NCBI GenBank assembly: GCA_013350335.1
Contig: CM023534.1
Coordinates: forward strand, 20,355,302 to 20,419,301
From: Chimonanthus salicifolius
Lineage: Eukaryota > Streptophyta > Magnoliopsida > Laurales > Calycanthaceae
Direction of reading: 5' to 3'
Length of the DNA stretch: 64,000 nucleotides
The translations under genes and the position numbers were made by a program. Under the pieces are notes generated by a model that was given only the letters and a program-made list of their open reading frames with translations, was not told the DNA's origin and searched no databases. This document shows, one piece after another, positions 1-11,500 of this stretch; positions within the stretch are counted from its first letter, which is position 1; every line of letters begins with the position of its first letter.

Positions 1-1696
1 TCCACCTGCAATGAATTGGATCTCTATCAATTTTCACCCAAACTGAGTTGATTTCACCATTAAAGTATAGACCCCTCCCCTGTTTCCTCCGTCTCCCAAG
101 TTGGCCTTGATTCATTGGACATCTTTAATGCTATGGTGGAGGGTGTCTCCAAAGATACAATAAGCTGGTGCTGCTTGCCTACTTTTTCTTTGGAGGTTTT
201 CTCACTTGATCCTGAAACTAGGGACATTATTTCCTATAGAGGGCTGCAAGCTCTGAAGATTCATAGGTTAGCCAACGAAGAGTTGTTAGTGCTGCCAGGG
301 ATGTCTTCTACTTTGTAATTTTAAGTAGTTTTTTTTTTTCCTTTTGTTTATTCTTCTGTTATTTTCTTAAAAAGAAGCTCCATATACTCACTCCTTTAAT
401 AAAATCCTTGTATAACTTTCCAAAAAAGTTGGATTAGAAATGTTTCAAATGATTCCAACATTGGGGGTCTTGGGAACTATAGCTTTTGAGCCATCCGTTA
501 AAATATGGTGCCTTCAAAAATATAATTTTAATTCATTTAAGGTAAATTGATGGGGCCTATGTTCAAGCATCCCCGTGGTCCCTTGTGGGCCAAATGGAGA
601 ACAGCTGAGCCCCACGTACTCCAGGAAATCCCCTCAAACCCATCCAGAAATGGATCCCCACCCAGTTTGATCCCATCTGACTTAATTTCACAATTAAACA
701 AAACCCCCTCCTAAGTTGGATTAGAAAGATGTCATTGTTTGGAGTTTTGAGAAGTATGGTGTGGGTAATCCAGTTAAGGTTATTTTCGTTAGGGTCTATA
801 TTAAAGTATAGACCTCCCCAACCAAGCTATGCCCTTAATGTAATGTGGGCCTCCCTAAATGCTCGCGTTGTTTCACCTTGCACTTGTGTGTAGGAGATCA
901 ATCATGAGAGCTTAGTGTTGCAATAAAATTTCAGTATTTAGTGCATGCTTTTTCAGTAAGTTTTCGTACATTTATATGCCTATTCATACGTCATTATCAA
1001 ATTAGTGAGATATTACAATATAATAATATTTGGCTTCTTAATACACCATGGAATAGTGATGAAATTCGATCGGGTTAGGGCAAGGTCTGCATTATGCTGA
1101 GCCTGAACTCAAATTGTAGATGAATGCCCAAGCATGAGCACAAGCCAGAGCTTGACATAGACCTGATGAATATGATCGACCCCAAGCCTGAAGGGAAGCC
1201 CGAAACACTCCCAAGAGTCTCCAACCCCACCATGTAAAGTCTCATCTTTGACCTATAAAAAAAGTTAGCATGAGTACATATTTGTGACTCTCTTGCTCAG
1301 CTGGATCCTTTGGGCTTTATTTATCATCCCTACTGTTAAGTTTGTTATCCTTTAGCATGGAAGGAACAGGAAGTGTGATAACAAAACTTTAGTGGGCCTT
1401 CTCCCTCTCCCTACCAATGAAATTAAGTCCTCCGAACCAATAAAAATAAGTCCAATTCATTTTAACATTTTTTGGGGAAGAGGGAAAGGAAAATTCTATT
1501 GTGATTTCTTCCTGTTTGCTTTTGTGCATCTGAACGACAAGTGTGTATTGCCAAGTGGTAGTGTGCATGGTGCCATTTTGTGCCTTGGCTTTTCTTTCAA
1601 TAATGTGTAGGTTGTTGCTATTTTTTACAAAAAAAACATGTTTACATTATGGAATATTGTTAAGAGTAACTAAACACTGTTCTATAAAATGAACAG
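1..1696. other. Probable intron of the polymerase gene, no clear exon
   Basis: The next recognisable coding sequence to the right is an internal exon starting with a splice acceptor at 1697, so this stretch should be intron (or contain unrecognised upstream exons). I looked for the conserved stretch that precedes the next exon in plant organellar Pol I and did not find it. Bases 115-430 carry a 67-codon open frame followed by a T-rich segment and an AATAAA-like run, which looks like the 3' end of a decayed LINE, but I cannot name the frame. Two stretches (roughly 40-80 and 670-830) share phrases about an ancestral short repeat. The remainder is AT-rich with no supported feature. Confidence 0.4.
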
Positions 1697-2547
1697 GGCA
1701 GCGCTGCAGATGTAGCCATGTGTGCCATGCTTGAAATATCCAGGAATGCACGGTTAAAAGAACTTGGATGGAGACTCCTGCTGCAGGTTGAGATCTGATT
1801 CACTTCTAGTAGTTACTTATAGCTTGCAGATGCCAAGCATCCAAAGCAGATCTCATCTACTTTCTTTTGGTAGTAGGCTTTGATCTTGTTATATGGCTGA
1901 TATGAAAGACTGGGCAGGGCTGAGGATTGTCTAATCTTGGTCTTCTTGATGGGCCAATAGTGCTCAATAGGGTGGATGGTATGGGCCTGATACTGGACAC
2001 TAGACATTCTGACAAAACTAGGGATACTATGCTCAGGCCCCTGTTTTAACCTTATTCTCTGCCACTTCGTTAGCCTTCCAGTCTTCAAAAGCTCTATTAA
2101 TTTTCTGATCCATTATCACTAATCATAGATTACTTTTCCTGTGGTAAAGGCTATTAGAGCCTCAGTTCTTCTCGATGTCCAATATAATCTCTCACAAAAA
2201 GTTCCAATGTAATAACTGAAAAAAGTTCCCAAACAACAATGGAGCTGTACTTCTACATATTGCTGCAATGTTCAATCAGTTTGATGGAATTGCTTCTTTT
2301 CTACAAAAAGTTTGTCTATTGATATGATTTCAAGCATCTCACTTGAGATAAAGAAACATAGGCACTGAATCTTTGATGAAAACAGGTGCATGACGAAGTA
2401 ATACTGGAGGGACCCACTGAGTCAGCGGAGGTTGCAAAGGCTATTGTTGTTGAATGCATGTCCAAACCCTTCTATGGTACCAATTTCCTCAAAGTTGATC
2501 TAGCTGTCGATGCCAAGTGTGCACAAAACTGGTATTCCGCTAAATGA
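1697..2547 (+). CDS. POLI: Organellar DNA polymerase I (POLIA/POLIB type), last two exons, 5'-truncated by window
   Basis: Two exons are visible: 1697-1786 (30 codons, phase 0, acceptor AACAG, donor CAG|GTTGAG) and 2386-2547 (53 codons plus TGA, acceptor AAACAG). The peptide begins GSAADVAMCAMLEIS and continues into VHDEVILEGP, ending CAQNWYSAK. The HDE triplet is motif C of family A polymerases and contributes the catalytic carboxylates that bind metal. The remainder matches the C-terminus of the plant organellar polymerases that replicate and repair chloroplast and mitochondrial DNA, and it is distinct from bacterial Pol I at the very end. Both exons are intact with consensus splice sites. 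POLIA and POLIB cannot be separated from 83 residues. Transcription probably ends near 2880-2960, where there is an AT-rich tract. The gene converges tail-to-tail with SPR2. Confidence 0.9.
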
Positions 2548-5500
2548 TGAGGGGCTCCATAAATGCGAGAGGATACAGCTTCTCATGACAAGGTCCTGTG
2601 GCCCCTCGGAATTATTTGCACTGTAACCGTCGAGGATGGCTAATGCTATGCCTGCTTTAACCCAAGTGTAAGAATGTTGAATTAGTCTTATGTGCTCGTG
2701 TGATGACATGGAGATTTGAATTTATCTGCCACACGATATTGGTTGTCCGGCAGGGAACATGTGAATCAGGTGGTAAGGCGGAGGCTTTCTTATGTAGCAA
2801 TGTGAGCTTGTTGTGGTTGGGGTGAGGATGAACACTGAGTGTAGTCGCATGAGACGGCTCCTGGGCTAATTTGTAAATATTATTACATTCTAACTGTTCC
2901 TTTTTATTAATGAAAGATCAGATGCTCTGCTTTGCAATGGATAATGTGCTGAAATTTACATCCAACGCCCATTTATGTTTGTCTCCTGAGTTAGACCTGA
3001 AGATCGTTTTTATTGGAAAGTTGAAGTACAGAAAGGTAGGCATTTACCATGCTTGGCCACTTTAAATTTATCTTTTAGCCTGTTGATTCTACAAACAACA
3101 GGAATAGGGCTTTGGTGGCCCAACTTATCTTTCAATTTATATAGAAATCCTTTTTTATGTAGAGCAACCATAGCAGCTGTCCCTTTGGTTGATCCAGTCT
3201 TACCGTTCTCCAAAGCTCCTCCGCGTGCCATTTGCTCTTTCTGAATAGCTGATTCTTAGGAAAATCCTTACCCAAGATAACATTTGCAAGATACAAAAAT
3301 CACATATGGTGTTTGTCCTCCTTTTTGTCTAGCTTTAGAAGACGTGGATTATCTTCTCATCTATTGTCTGTTTTTCTAAGTTTGGAGCTTCACTGAGTTT
3401 TTTTTTGTGTTCTAGTGGGTGATGCTATCCTTAGTGACTTAGCTTTCTCATGCTTGGATGATATTCAACCGGTGACATCGCCGTTTGCCTTTTTGGCCAC
3501 TGTTTGGATCATATGGTGGAAGCGAAATAGTTGTACTTAAAAATAAAGATGAGAGCTCTTAGTGTTGGGAGTTCTCATAGGAATTATCTGTTTCCAAGTA
3601 GTAGATTTGCCTTTGAATAGAAGGAACCTGATGATATTTTTTATAGAGCTTGTATTAGATAGTAAAAATGAACTGATAGATTTGCCTTTGAATAGGACAT
3701 GTGATTAAATTTCAACTAAAAAAATCATTCGAAGTATAGTTTTAAAAGTTTTAACTGTCAATAAGACTTATCTTAAGTGTTATATAATGACTTCAAATTG
3801 AGACATTTAATTCATGTAATGATAATAAGTGTGAGTGACAAAATTAATGTGCATATAGCCTGTTAATAATCAACAAATTCACATGAATAATTTCTCAGGG
3901 AATAGTATTCTCCTTTCGTCTAACGGATAAAAAAATGGTTGATAGTGTTTAGCTATTATTGCAATGTTTTTTGGATCTATGATGCTATTAGATAACAAAT
4001 CTATTGTTGTGTTGCTGTCTATTTTGGCGATTGATTGCTTGTTTATGTTGCTAAAGTAGAATGATTAGTGCCAAGACCTATTTACAAATTTTGACTGAAA
4101 TTTAGAAAATATTAATGATATAAAATTACAACCAAACATAAAATTTTGACTCGCCTTGTTTTAAATCCAGTTTTAGTTTTAAATGCCTTCAATGAACATA
4201 ATGAAACTAACATGGAGCTTACTTTAGCCAATGACAGTTGTTTTCAAAAGGTCTATATATATGCTTGATTATGGATTGTGTAAGAAATCACCTTCAGTCA
4301 ATTGAACTATGTTTATTAAGGTTTGCAAATTTAGATCATTTTAAATTATTTTGAATCTCTAAACTTTTATGACTATTAAAATATGATTTGATTGATCTAA
4401 TTAAGTTAATAATCTGATTGTAATTTATTATTTTATCTTTGCCCATTGGAAGCAAGGTTGGGCCCATTTTTCTTTGGGCTTTGTTGTTTTTTATACATTT
4501 TTCTGCTCTTTATTATTAACATTCTCTCTTGTGACCTCTAAAAGTATATAATGTTTAGTAGATACGTATTGACATTATAAACCTTCACAACCCTAAGAGG
4601 AATCAAGTTTACCCACGCGACATTGTGCATTTCTTTGGGGCACAACTGGGTGGGATCCAAAAGATGAGTTTAGGTCAATTTGAAAGATATTTTCAGAATA
4701 AGACTCTTCATAAAAATTCAAATCGATTAGCTCGTAAAAGTCATGATTTTTAAAGATCCAAAAAAGCAACAATAAGAATAAAGGCAGTTTTGATGGACTT
4801 CAATCCAACGGTAAGATCAAATCAGAATCAGTTCATATTGGATAGAGATCCAATTCATAGGGGTAGAGTGTGAGGAGTGTATATGGTATAAGTGGAGGCC
4901 AATTGGACCCTATTTGAGTTTTGTCGCCCATGGGAACCTGAGCAATCATTAGAGAACCTATGCAGGTTTGCTACAAGAACATATCTCAAGCTTCAAACCA
5001 TTCCATTCCTACCCAGACATTTGCAAAACTGTTGATGCATTTTTAGGCAATGTCCTCCAAATTACATGCAGCTTGAACATTTTGGTAAAATAGAACTATT
5101 CATGAGGCAAAAATAGTGGAAATAGAATGAAGCAAAATGCTTAAATAAAAGCTTGAATCAGGTCTAATTTTATCCAGCTCATTCCATTTTATTCTTATCA
5201 TTCTTTATCGTAAGTCGTCACCACTGATTTTGAGACAAAGAAAGGCACACAAAGCCGACAGTAGCTTCCGTGATACCTATCATGGAATGGACAACAACTT
5301 TGCACAACTCTTCAAACTGATTGCAGTTAAAAAATACACAATCCATGTCCAAAATATCTGGGAGTATATCTTCTACAAAACAATTTGTTCCCAGAGACTT
5401 AATATACAGCAATTCAACTCTTGCATTTGAAGGTGATAAAAGCCACATCAAGGGTAACTATTTCCAGCTTTTGCAATAAAAAACAATGGTATATAATTCT

Positions 5501-5597
5501 CAGAAGCAAATTGAGTTTCCAGTTCAAATGATTACATGTAACAATACATGATTCCTAAGATACAGAAAGGCCACAACCTGGTTCATCTAGCCAGTCA
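2548..5597. other. Intergenic DNA between two convergent genes
   Basis: This holds the polymerase 3' UTR on the left and the SPR2 3' UTR on the right (perhaps 5200-5597, since plant 3' UTRs are commonly a few hundred bases). A decayed LINE fragment sits at about 3290-3545. A 73-codon minus-strand frame at 3010-3231 is open but unlike anything I recognise. From 3600 to 5200 I see only AT-rich DNA with many stops in all frames. Confidence 0.5.
3290..3545 (+). mobile_element. LINE reverse-transcriptase 3' relic (zf-RVT-like)
   Basis: With frame jumps allowed, the plus strand reads the pattern found at the end of plant L1 ORF2: an acidic residue pair before DYLLIYCLFF, then a W-S-F segment, and finally ATVWIIWWKRNS. 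This corresponds to the zinc-binding zf-RVT block (the H-x-F-x-x-C part) and its trailing W-x-x-W-x-x-R-N motif. Stops and a T-run interrupt it, so it is a dead fragment. I see no poly-A tail or target duplication. Confidence 0.6.
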
Positions 5598-8500
5598 CTA
5601 TTTCTCAAGCTCTTGCAAGTCGATTCCCCATGCCGATGCAAACTGTAACATCATTTGGTCTGGTGTCATCCCTTCCCAATCCTCAGGCTGGTCCATTCCC
5701 GAAGCTTCATGTAAACTCAATAGGAGCTCTCGTTTCACTTCAGGAGGGATGCCTATGATGTCAGGTCCATTCTCCATAACCAGATCCTGTCAACTGCACA
5801 GCTCCAACAAAAAAACTAGCTGAAAAATCTATCCCAACTGTAAAACAGATCATGATACAAGCTATTGAAGGAAAATTAGCCGACTTCATATTCCAATGGT
5901 ACATAGAGAATGGGATAAAATGGGTCTCAGGTTGCTGACTTCATATGTGTATTTAGATATAAGAAAAACACAAAAGAAGCAGAAGAAGAGGAAGTAGGTG
6001 CCATGGAAATAAGATTTGAGGAAGCAACAGATTTGTGCAGACATAGAAGGGAGAAACACTTTAGCATATTGTTGTTGTGGTCGTGCTTTACACTGATGTA
6101 TGCAGCTATCATCATCATCACACTCGAGCAGTAACATAAACAAAAATTATCCAATAACAGCACCAAATTGCCTTCTATATGTCCATGTTTTTTATTTTTT
6201 TGGAAAGAAAACATGTCCTGATATCAAAATGTCCCATCACTCATCATAATTTAAGTTTCATGAAGTTGTCCATCATTGGTGACTTGAGTATTCCAGATTT
6301 ACCCCTCCAAAACTTACACTATTTGGCCTTTACATGGTAAGGCTCATCCCTCCAGAGGCATTATTTAAAATCATTGTTACCCCAAATAAAAATGCTCCCA
6401 AGCAAAGCCATCAATTCCACCAATAATTTGAAAACTCAATTTTTTTATATATACATAAAAAACCATCAATTCCACCAATAATTTGACAACTCAATTATTC
6501 GATGGATTTTATCAGGATTTAAAAAGTGCATGACTAGGTGAAGTCACCAGACACAACCCCATCGAGCCGCAGACTCAGTTTCTTTATATTTTTATCTTTT
6601 TCACGTTTAGAGTTTTTTAAACTATTAAACGAAGACCTAGCATACATGACTCAACCAAGACTTGGTCAATGATGCAATTAAGTCTTTCAGTTGTTAAATT
6701 GTGGCTCCACAGTTCTGTTCCCATTGGATTGGAGGATGGTAAGGTGGGCCTCGATCATTCTTGGTAGTTCCTCTCATGTCACCAGACTTGAATCGCCAAC
6801 AGTTCTTCAGCCAAAGTCAGAAACAGGAAAATGAGTTTGAGGTACAATTGGGGGGAAGTTGGGCATAATTGGCTTAAAGCATGCTTGGATACCCGCACAT
6901 AGGTAAAGTCCCTGTTATTTTATCACCATTGTATCACATGCCACAGGTTGTCCAAGTTTCTGGTAAATCCCTCTATATGCTTGTTCATTCTATTCTTGTG
7001 TCAATCATGTTTCAAGTTATCACTCCAAAAACAAAACAAAAAGCAGAATGTGATTGTTCCAAAATCATCATTTTGATGGATCACACCTTTATTAGAAGGG
7101 CCTTTTTTTCTGAAATGGTTGTGAGAAGGGGTTTTTTTCAGTCCCTTGTCAGAAGTTTTTTCCCTTTATTTTTTATTTTTAAAAAGATACCCTTGTCAGA
7201 AGGCTTGAATTGGCTCTAGAACAGCAGTTGATATTATGCTTCCATGTCTAAGCAGGAAATAAAAATCCAACCGTGGGCCATTTGACAATGATTTGGACAT
7301 CCAGCCACCAATGAACTTCTTACTACCCCAGCCTTGAGAAACTAACCATTACTTGTTCTCATAGCAAAAAAAATTTAAAGGATATCATTGCCCTCTTTGA
7401 AGATCCTCATTCTTATCCCCTCCAGTTTGACTGTGCAATGGCCGAAGACAGTGCCTTCCAGAAAAATTAGCCATTTTTCTTTGAATGAAACAACTAACCA
7501 CCTATGAAGGCAGAGAAGAGAGTGTAAAATGGAGGGGGGGAAAACAGAGGCACCAAACAACCAAGATTTCACCTTCTAATATAGTTTAAGAACGCATCAA
7601 TCATAACCACCCAAATACTTTTACTCCAAGGAGAACTACAAAACACCTATATTAAATAGTTAATAAACTGAGGACTCCAGGCATGCTTCTGTACAGATGG
7701 GAGCATCTAATTACATAATCAATGGTTTCAGGTAACTCACCTTGCTATTTTTTTTGACAATGCACTGATTAAAACCTGTTGCATTCAGGTCATTTGGAGA
7801 TCGGATAGTAGGCTTGTTTTTTACTATTTAGTGTTTTTCAGAGAGCGAGAACAAATGATTTTATTGAAGAGAAGTAAAGAGAAGAATGTACAAAGGAGAG
7901 CACCACCACAGGGGCAAAGAGGAATTGGGGGGCAAAACAACACTCCAAACACCCCAAATACAGCTAATTACAAATTACAACGGACTCCAACAACTATGAA
8001 ATCCGTCACCAACTCCCATTGAATTGGTCAACAGAGAAACCATAAAGGTATTGCTGGCTATAGCCAACATAAGGTACAGAATGGGACAGTGGTGGATAGT
8101 GAGAAAAAAAAGTGTATAATTCATGATGTCCAATGGGTGGAACAAAAAATGTACTCCAACCCACTTTACGTGGTCCATTTAGGCATCTACATGCATGTGA
8201 TTCGATAGAAAACATCCATTGATTCTCACAACAAAAATTTGAATTTCATTCAAATGATTATAACCATTGAATCATTATGAGGTCTCTTTGTCCTTGGTGT
8301 TATCTAGATAAAATGGATAGGATTCGTCATTCCATAGTATTGTACGGCTATTCAGTGTCTTGGGTTCCTCGGTCAGCCAATTCAGAGGCTGATGAGTTAG
8401 AGCGTCAGGATGTTTCTCTTTCTTCGGAGATTGTAAACATTTTCATGTAAATTTGGGGTTGTTTCCTCTTTTTGGTTTTTCTGGATTACTTGTGGTTTTG

Positions 8501-11500
8501 TGCTTGCCCCTTTTTTCTCTTGATTAATGAAGTTACCTTTAGAAAAAAAAACCATTGAATCAAGAGAACTGAACAGAAATGCCTGACTACCTATTCTAGG
8601 CCTCATCAAATAGTTATAATCATCAATCAAACTAGATCTTTTACCATTGTGTAATCAATGCATTGCCCTACTCATTTAAGAATTCAACATAGGTGTGACT
8701 AAATGGGCCCTGCAAGGTGGGCTACTGCATTAATAGTCAAACAGGTTGGACTAGATCATCTCTTGTTAGATATAAACCACCACCACTGGCCCTAAACAGG
8801 GAAGAGTGGAGAACTACAACTGACAAAGTTGGCCACAAATAGAAGGGGTATGGCTTCAATGATGTTTTAGGTTAATTATTCAGATTCATTGCAGCTCTGC
8901 ATTTGCTTTGAATGAAAAATGTGATATCAAGCTCAATAAAGTATCAGTGCATGAATGCACTCAAGCATGCAAAATCACACATTCAGCATGAACCCAAAAT
9001 TAGTTTAATATACGTGGAGAATGAGATCATTTATAATGAATGTACATAGCAACCACTCTAAATGGAAGATCAACTTGAAAGGTTCTAAAAGGCCAAGCAG
9101 TATATATTGTCACTTCTAAATTTACATTATCAATTACTCTCCTTGGATTAATGGGAAATGGTTGATGATGATGACATTATTAGTTATTCAATTTTTGCTC
9201 TTTCACTTAAAACGCCATCTAGGTGAACGGATATCCTTGTCCAGTTAATATCAGTGCTAGGATGTAGCCATCCACGATTAAAGCCCACAAATAAATGGTT
9301 TGACAATGATAATTTATTGAAAGAAACCAATGTATTTTTCCATTAATCTATTCATACTGATGGGATAAGGCTTCATTGATGATGATGATGATGATGATGA
9401 TGATTATATTCGTATTGTTGTGATTTGGACATTCATGAAAGCATGATGAAAATAGAAAGGAGATGAAATAATATGAATTGCTGTTACCTGTTGAATCCAA
9501 GACAAGCCAATATCAATTGATCTTTGATCTAATAGAAGCTGCCCTACTGCATGCAAAACCTCACTTGCTATTTCATAAGAAAGCTGATCCACTACAGGAC
9601 CAGATCGGTCCATCAACTTCACAAGCAAAAGATCATCTCCTGTAGAGAGCACCTCAGCATATGCAGAATCCATGTCACCAACATGAAGTGAGTCCATGGC
9701 ATGGCTCCAGGATGCCCAAAGAGGCCCCTTCTCCTGTTGAGGATTATCATCTGTCAAAGCTTCAGCATCTAATTCAGGGATTGCCACTCGGGTTGTAGTT
9801 CTTGATGTTCCATTATCTTCACCAGCCACACGGATGGCTTCCAATGTTGCCTCATCCTTGGAGGCTTGCCAGACACTTCTTGCAGAAGGTCCCTCACCAA
9901 GTCTAGGTCCTGGCCCCTTTTCCCAAGCTCTCCTATTGCCAACCTGGTCACCATCAAGTTCTGTTCTAGGTAATCTACCATCACTTGAAGCACCACTTAT
10001 AGCTCTTCTAGAGCTGGTATGTCCATTTCTTGCCCCATATGAATAAGAATCCCACACATCGGACACATCTGCTCTCCATGAAGGATCTCTTCCTCTGAGT
10101 CCTGAACCAATACCATCTAATGGGAACCTTTCAGCAAATGAAATCCGTCCATCACCACCCCGGCCCAACTTGGAGCTAGAGTAGTCTGGAAGGCCATTGT
10201 ACTTGCTTAGACTCCTATTGGAGGAACCCTCATATCCCATCATTAAATTAGTGCCTCTCCTACCAGAGGAAATCGCCAAATCTCGTGCCATGTCTTCCAC
10301 TATTCTTTCAAGACCACGCACTCTATTTTCTAGAGTTAGCATGCTATCATGGGATCCTCCCATGAAGTCCTGAAATTCAAAAGTATCAAAGAGGACAGGT
10401 TTCAAGACCGATAAAGAAATAAAAAAGATACGAGAAGAAACAACAATGTTAGAAAGATAATCATGAATTCCATTGCAAGAAATGCATCAGGTGAGACCTG
10501 CAATCACCTAAATGGCTAAATAAAAGATGAGACTGCAGCTCATTAGGTGGGCTGTAGACACTGAATGTGGAACTTTGATGAGGATATCAGAAGCTCATTG
10601 AAGTCCAATGAAATTCATGAAGACTCTTTAGAAGAAGGTGGGCCCGATATGAAATTATTTGCCAGCTTTCTACTATAATTGCACCAAAGAATCGACAGTG
10701 GAAACAAAGGACCCGGAGAACTTTCTAGTGGACCCACTTGCACCCAATTTGGAGCCCATATGAGTGTGCTATGGGTCAAGGCATGTTTGACATGTTATGG
10801 ACCTTAAAAGCCCACTTTAAGAAGTTCATTTCCAGCAAAGAATCCATTTGGACGAAATTGACATGTCATTGCTTGCATGGAAGCCACATCATTGCCAAAT
10901 TGCCAAATTCTCCTAAAATTGTGTTGCAAAGAAATCCTTTCCAAAGTGGAAGTCTACCAACACATGGAATTCCTACTTTTTTAGCTTTCAAACGAATTTT
11001 GGAAGCAATGTTGAATTAAGGGTCGAAGATTGGAGAGGAGAAATTGGAATCCTCATACTTAGGGTTTCCAAAATACAAATTGCCACATGCATTCACCTTG
11101 GACGGTTGAGAATTTTTTGTGTTTAATTTTTTTTATTACAATTACATGTAATAATCCTAGGTGGCTGCATGAGAATGGTTGAATGTAGAGAAAGTAGAAA
11201 AGCAATTGAGAATGGAATGTCAACATGAGTCTCCAAAAACGTGTACACTCCATGAGGTTAGGGTTATTGGGGAAATCCTAGCATCTTGGACGAAGCAAAC
11301 TAAAAAATAGGATTTTGGAGAACTATGTTGAGGATTGGTCTGGATGCTTCTATGAGATGGATTTTGCATTGTATTTTACCTGTTTTAGATGAGCCCACTC
11401 ACATTATAAATAAGAGTGGGCACCATTGTATTTTAAACACAATTTGATGAATGAAAATTAAAGCTTGAAGCTTTGGTACCTCTCCTAGTTTGGTGAGTTT

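Larger units (their letters stand above)
5787..9487. other. SPR2 last intron (3.7 kb) and its contents
   Basis: The intron is bounded by GT at 9487-9486 and AG at 5788-5787 on the minus strand. It contains a LINE fragment with target duplication (8275-8549) and a GAT microsatellite (9378-9403). At about 7826-8030 there is a plus-strand sequence beginning with TTTTATTGAAGAGAAG, which resembles the reverse complement of another LINE tail. No exon-like frame with splice sites was found in between. Confidence 0.6.

Noticed and set aside
7831..8215. Short overlapping frames on both strands near 8.0 kb
   Set aside because: They overlap a probable LINE tail inside an SPR2 intron and have no splice support.
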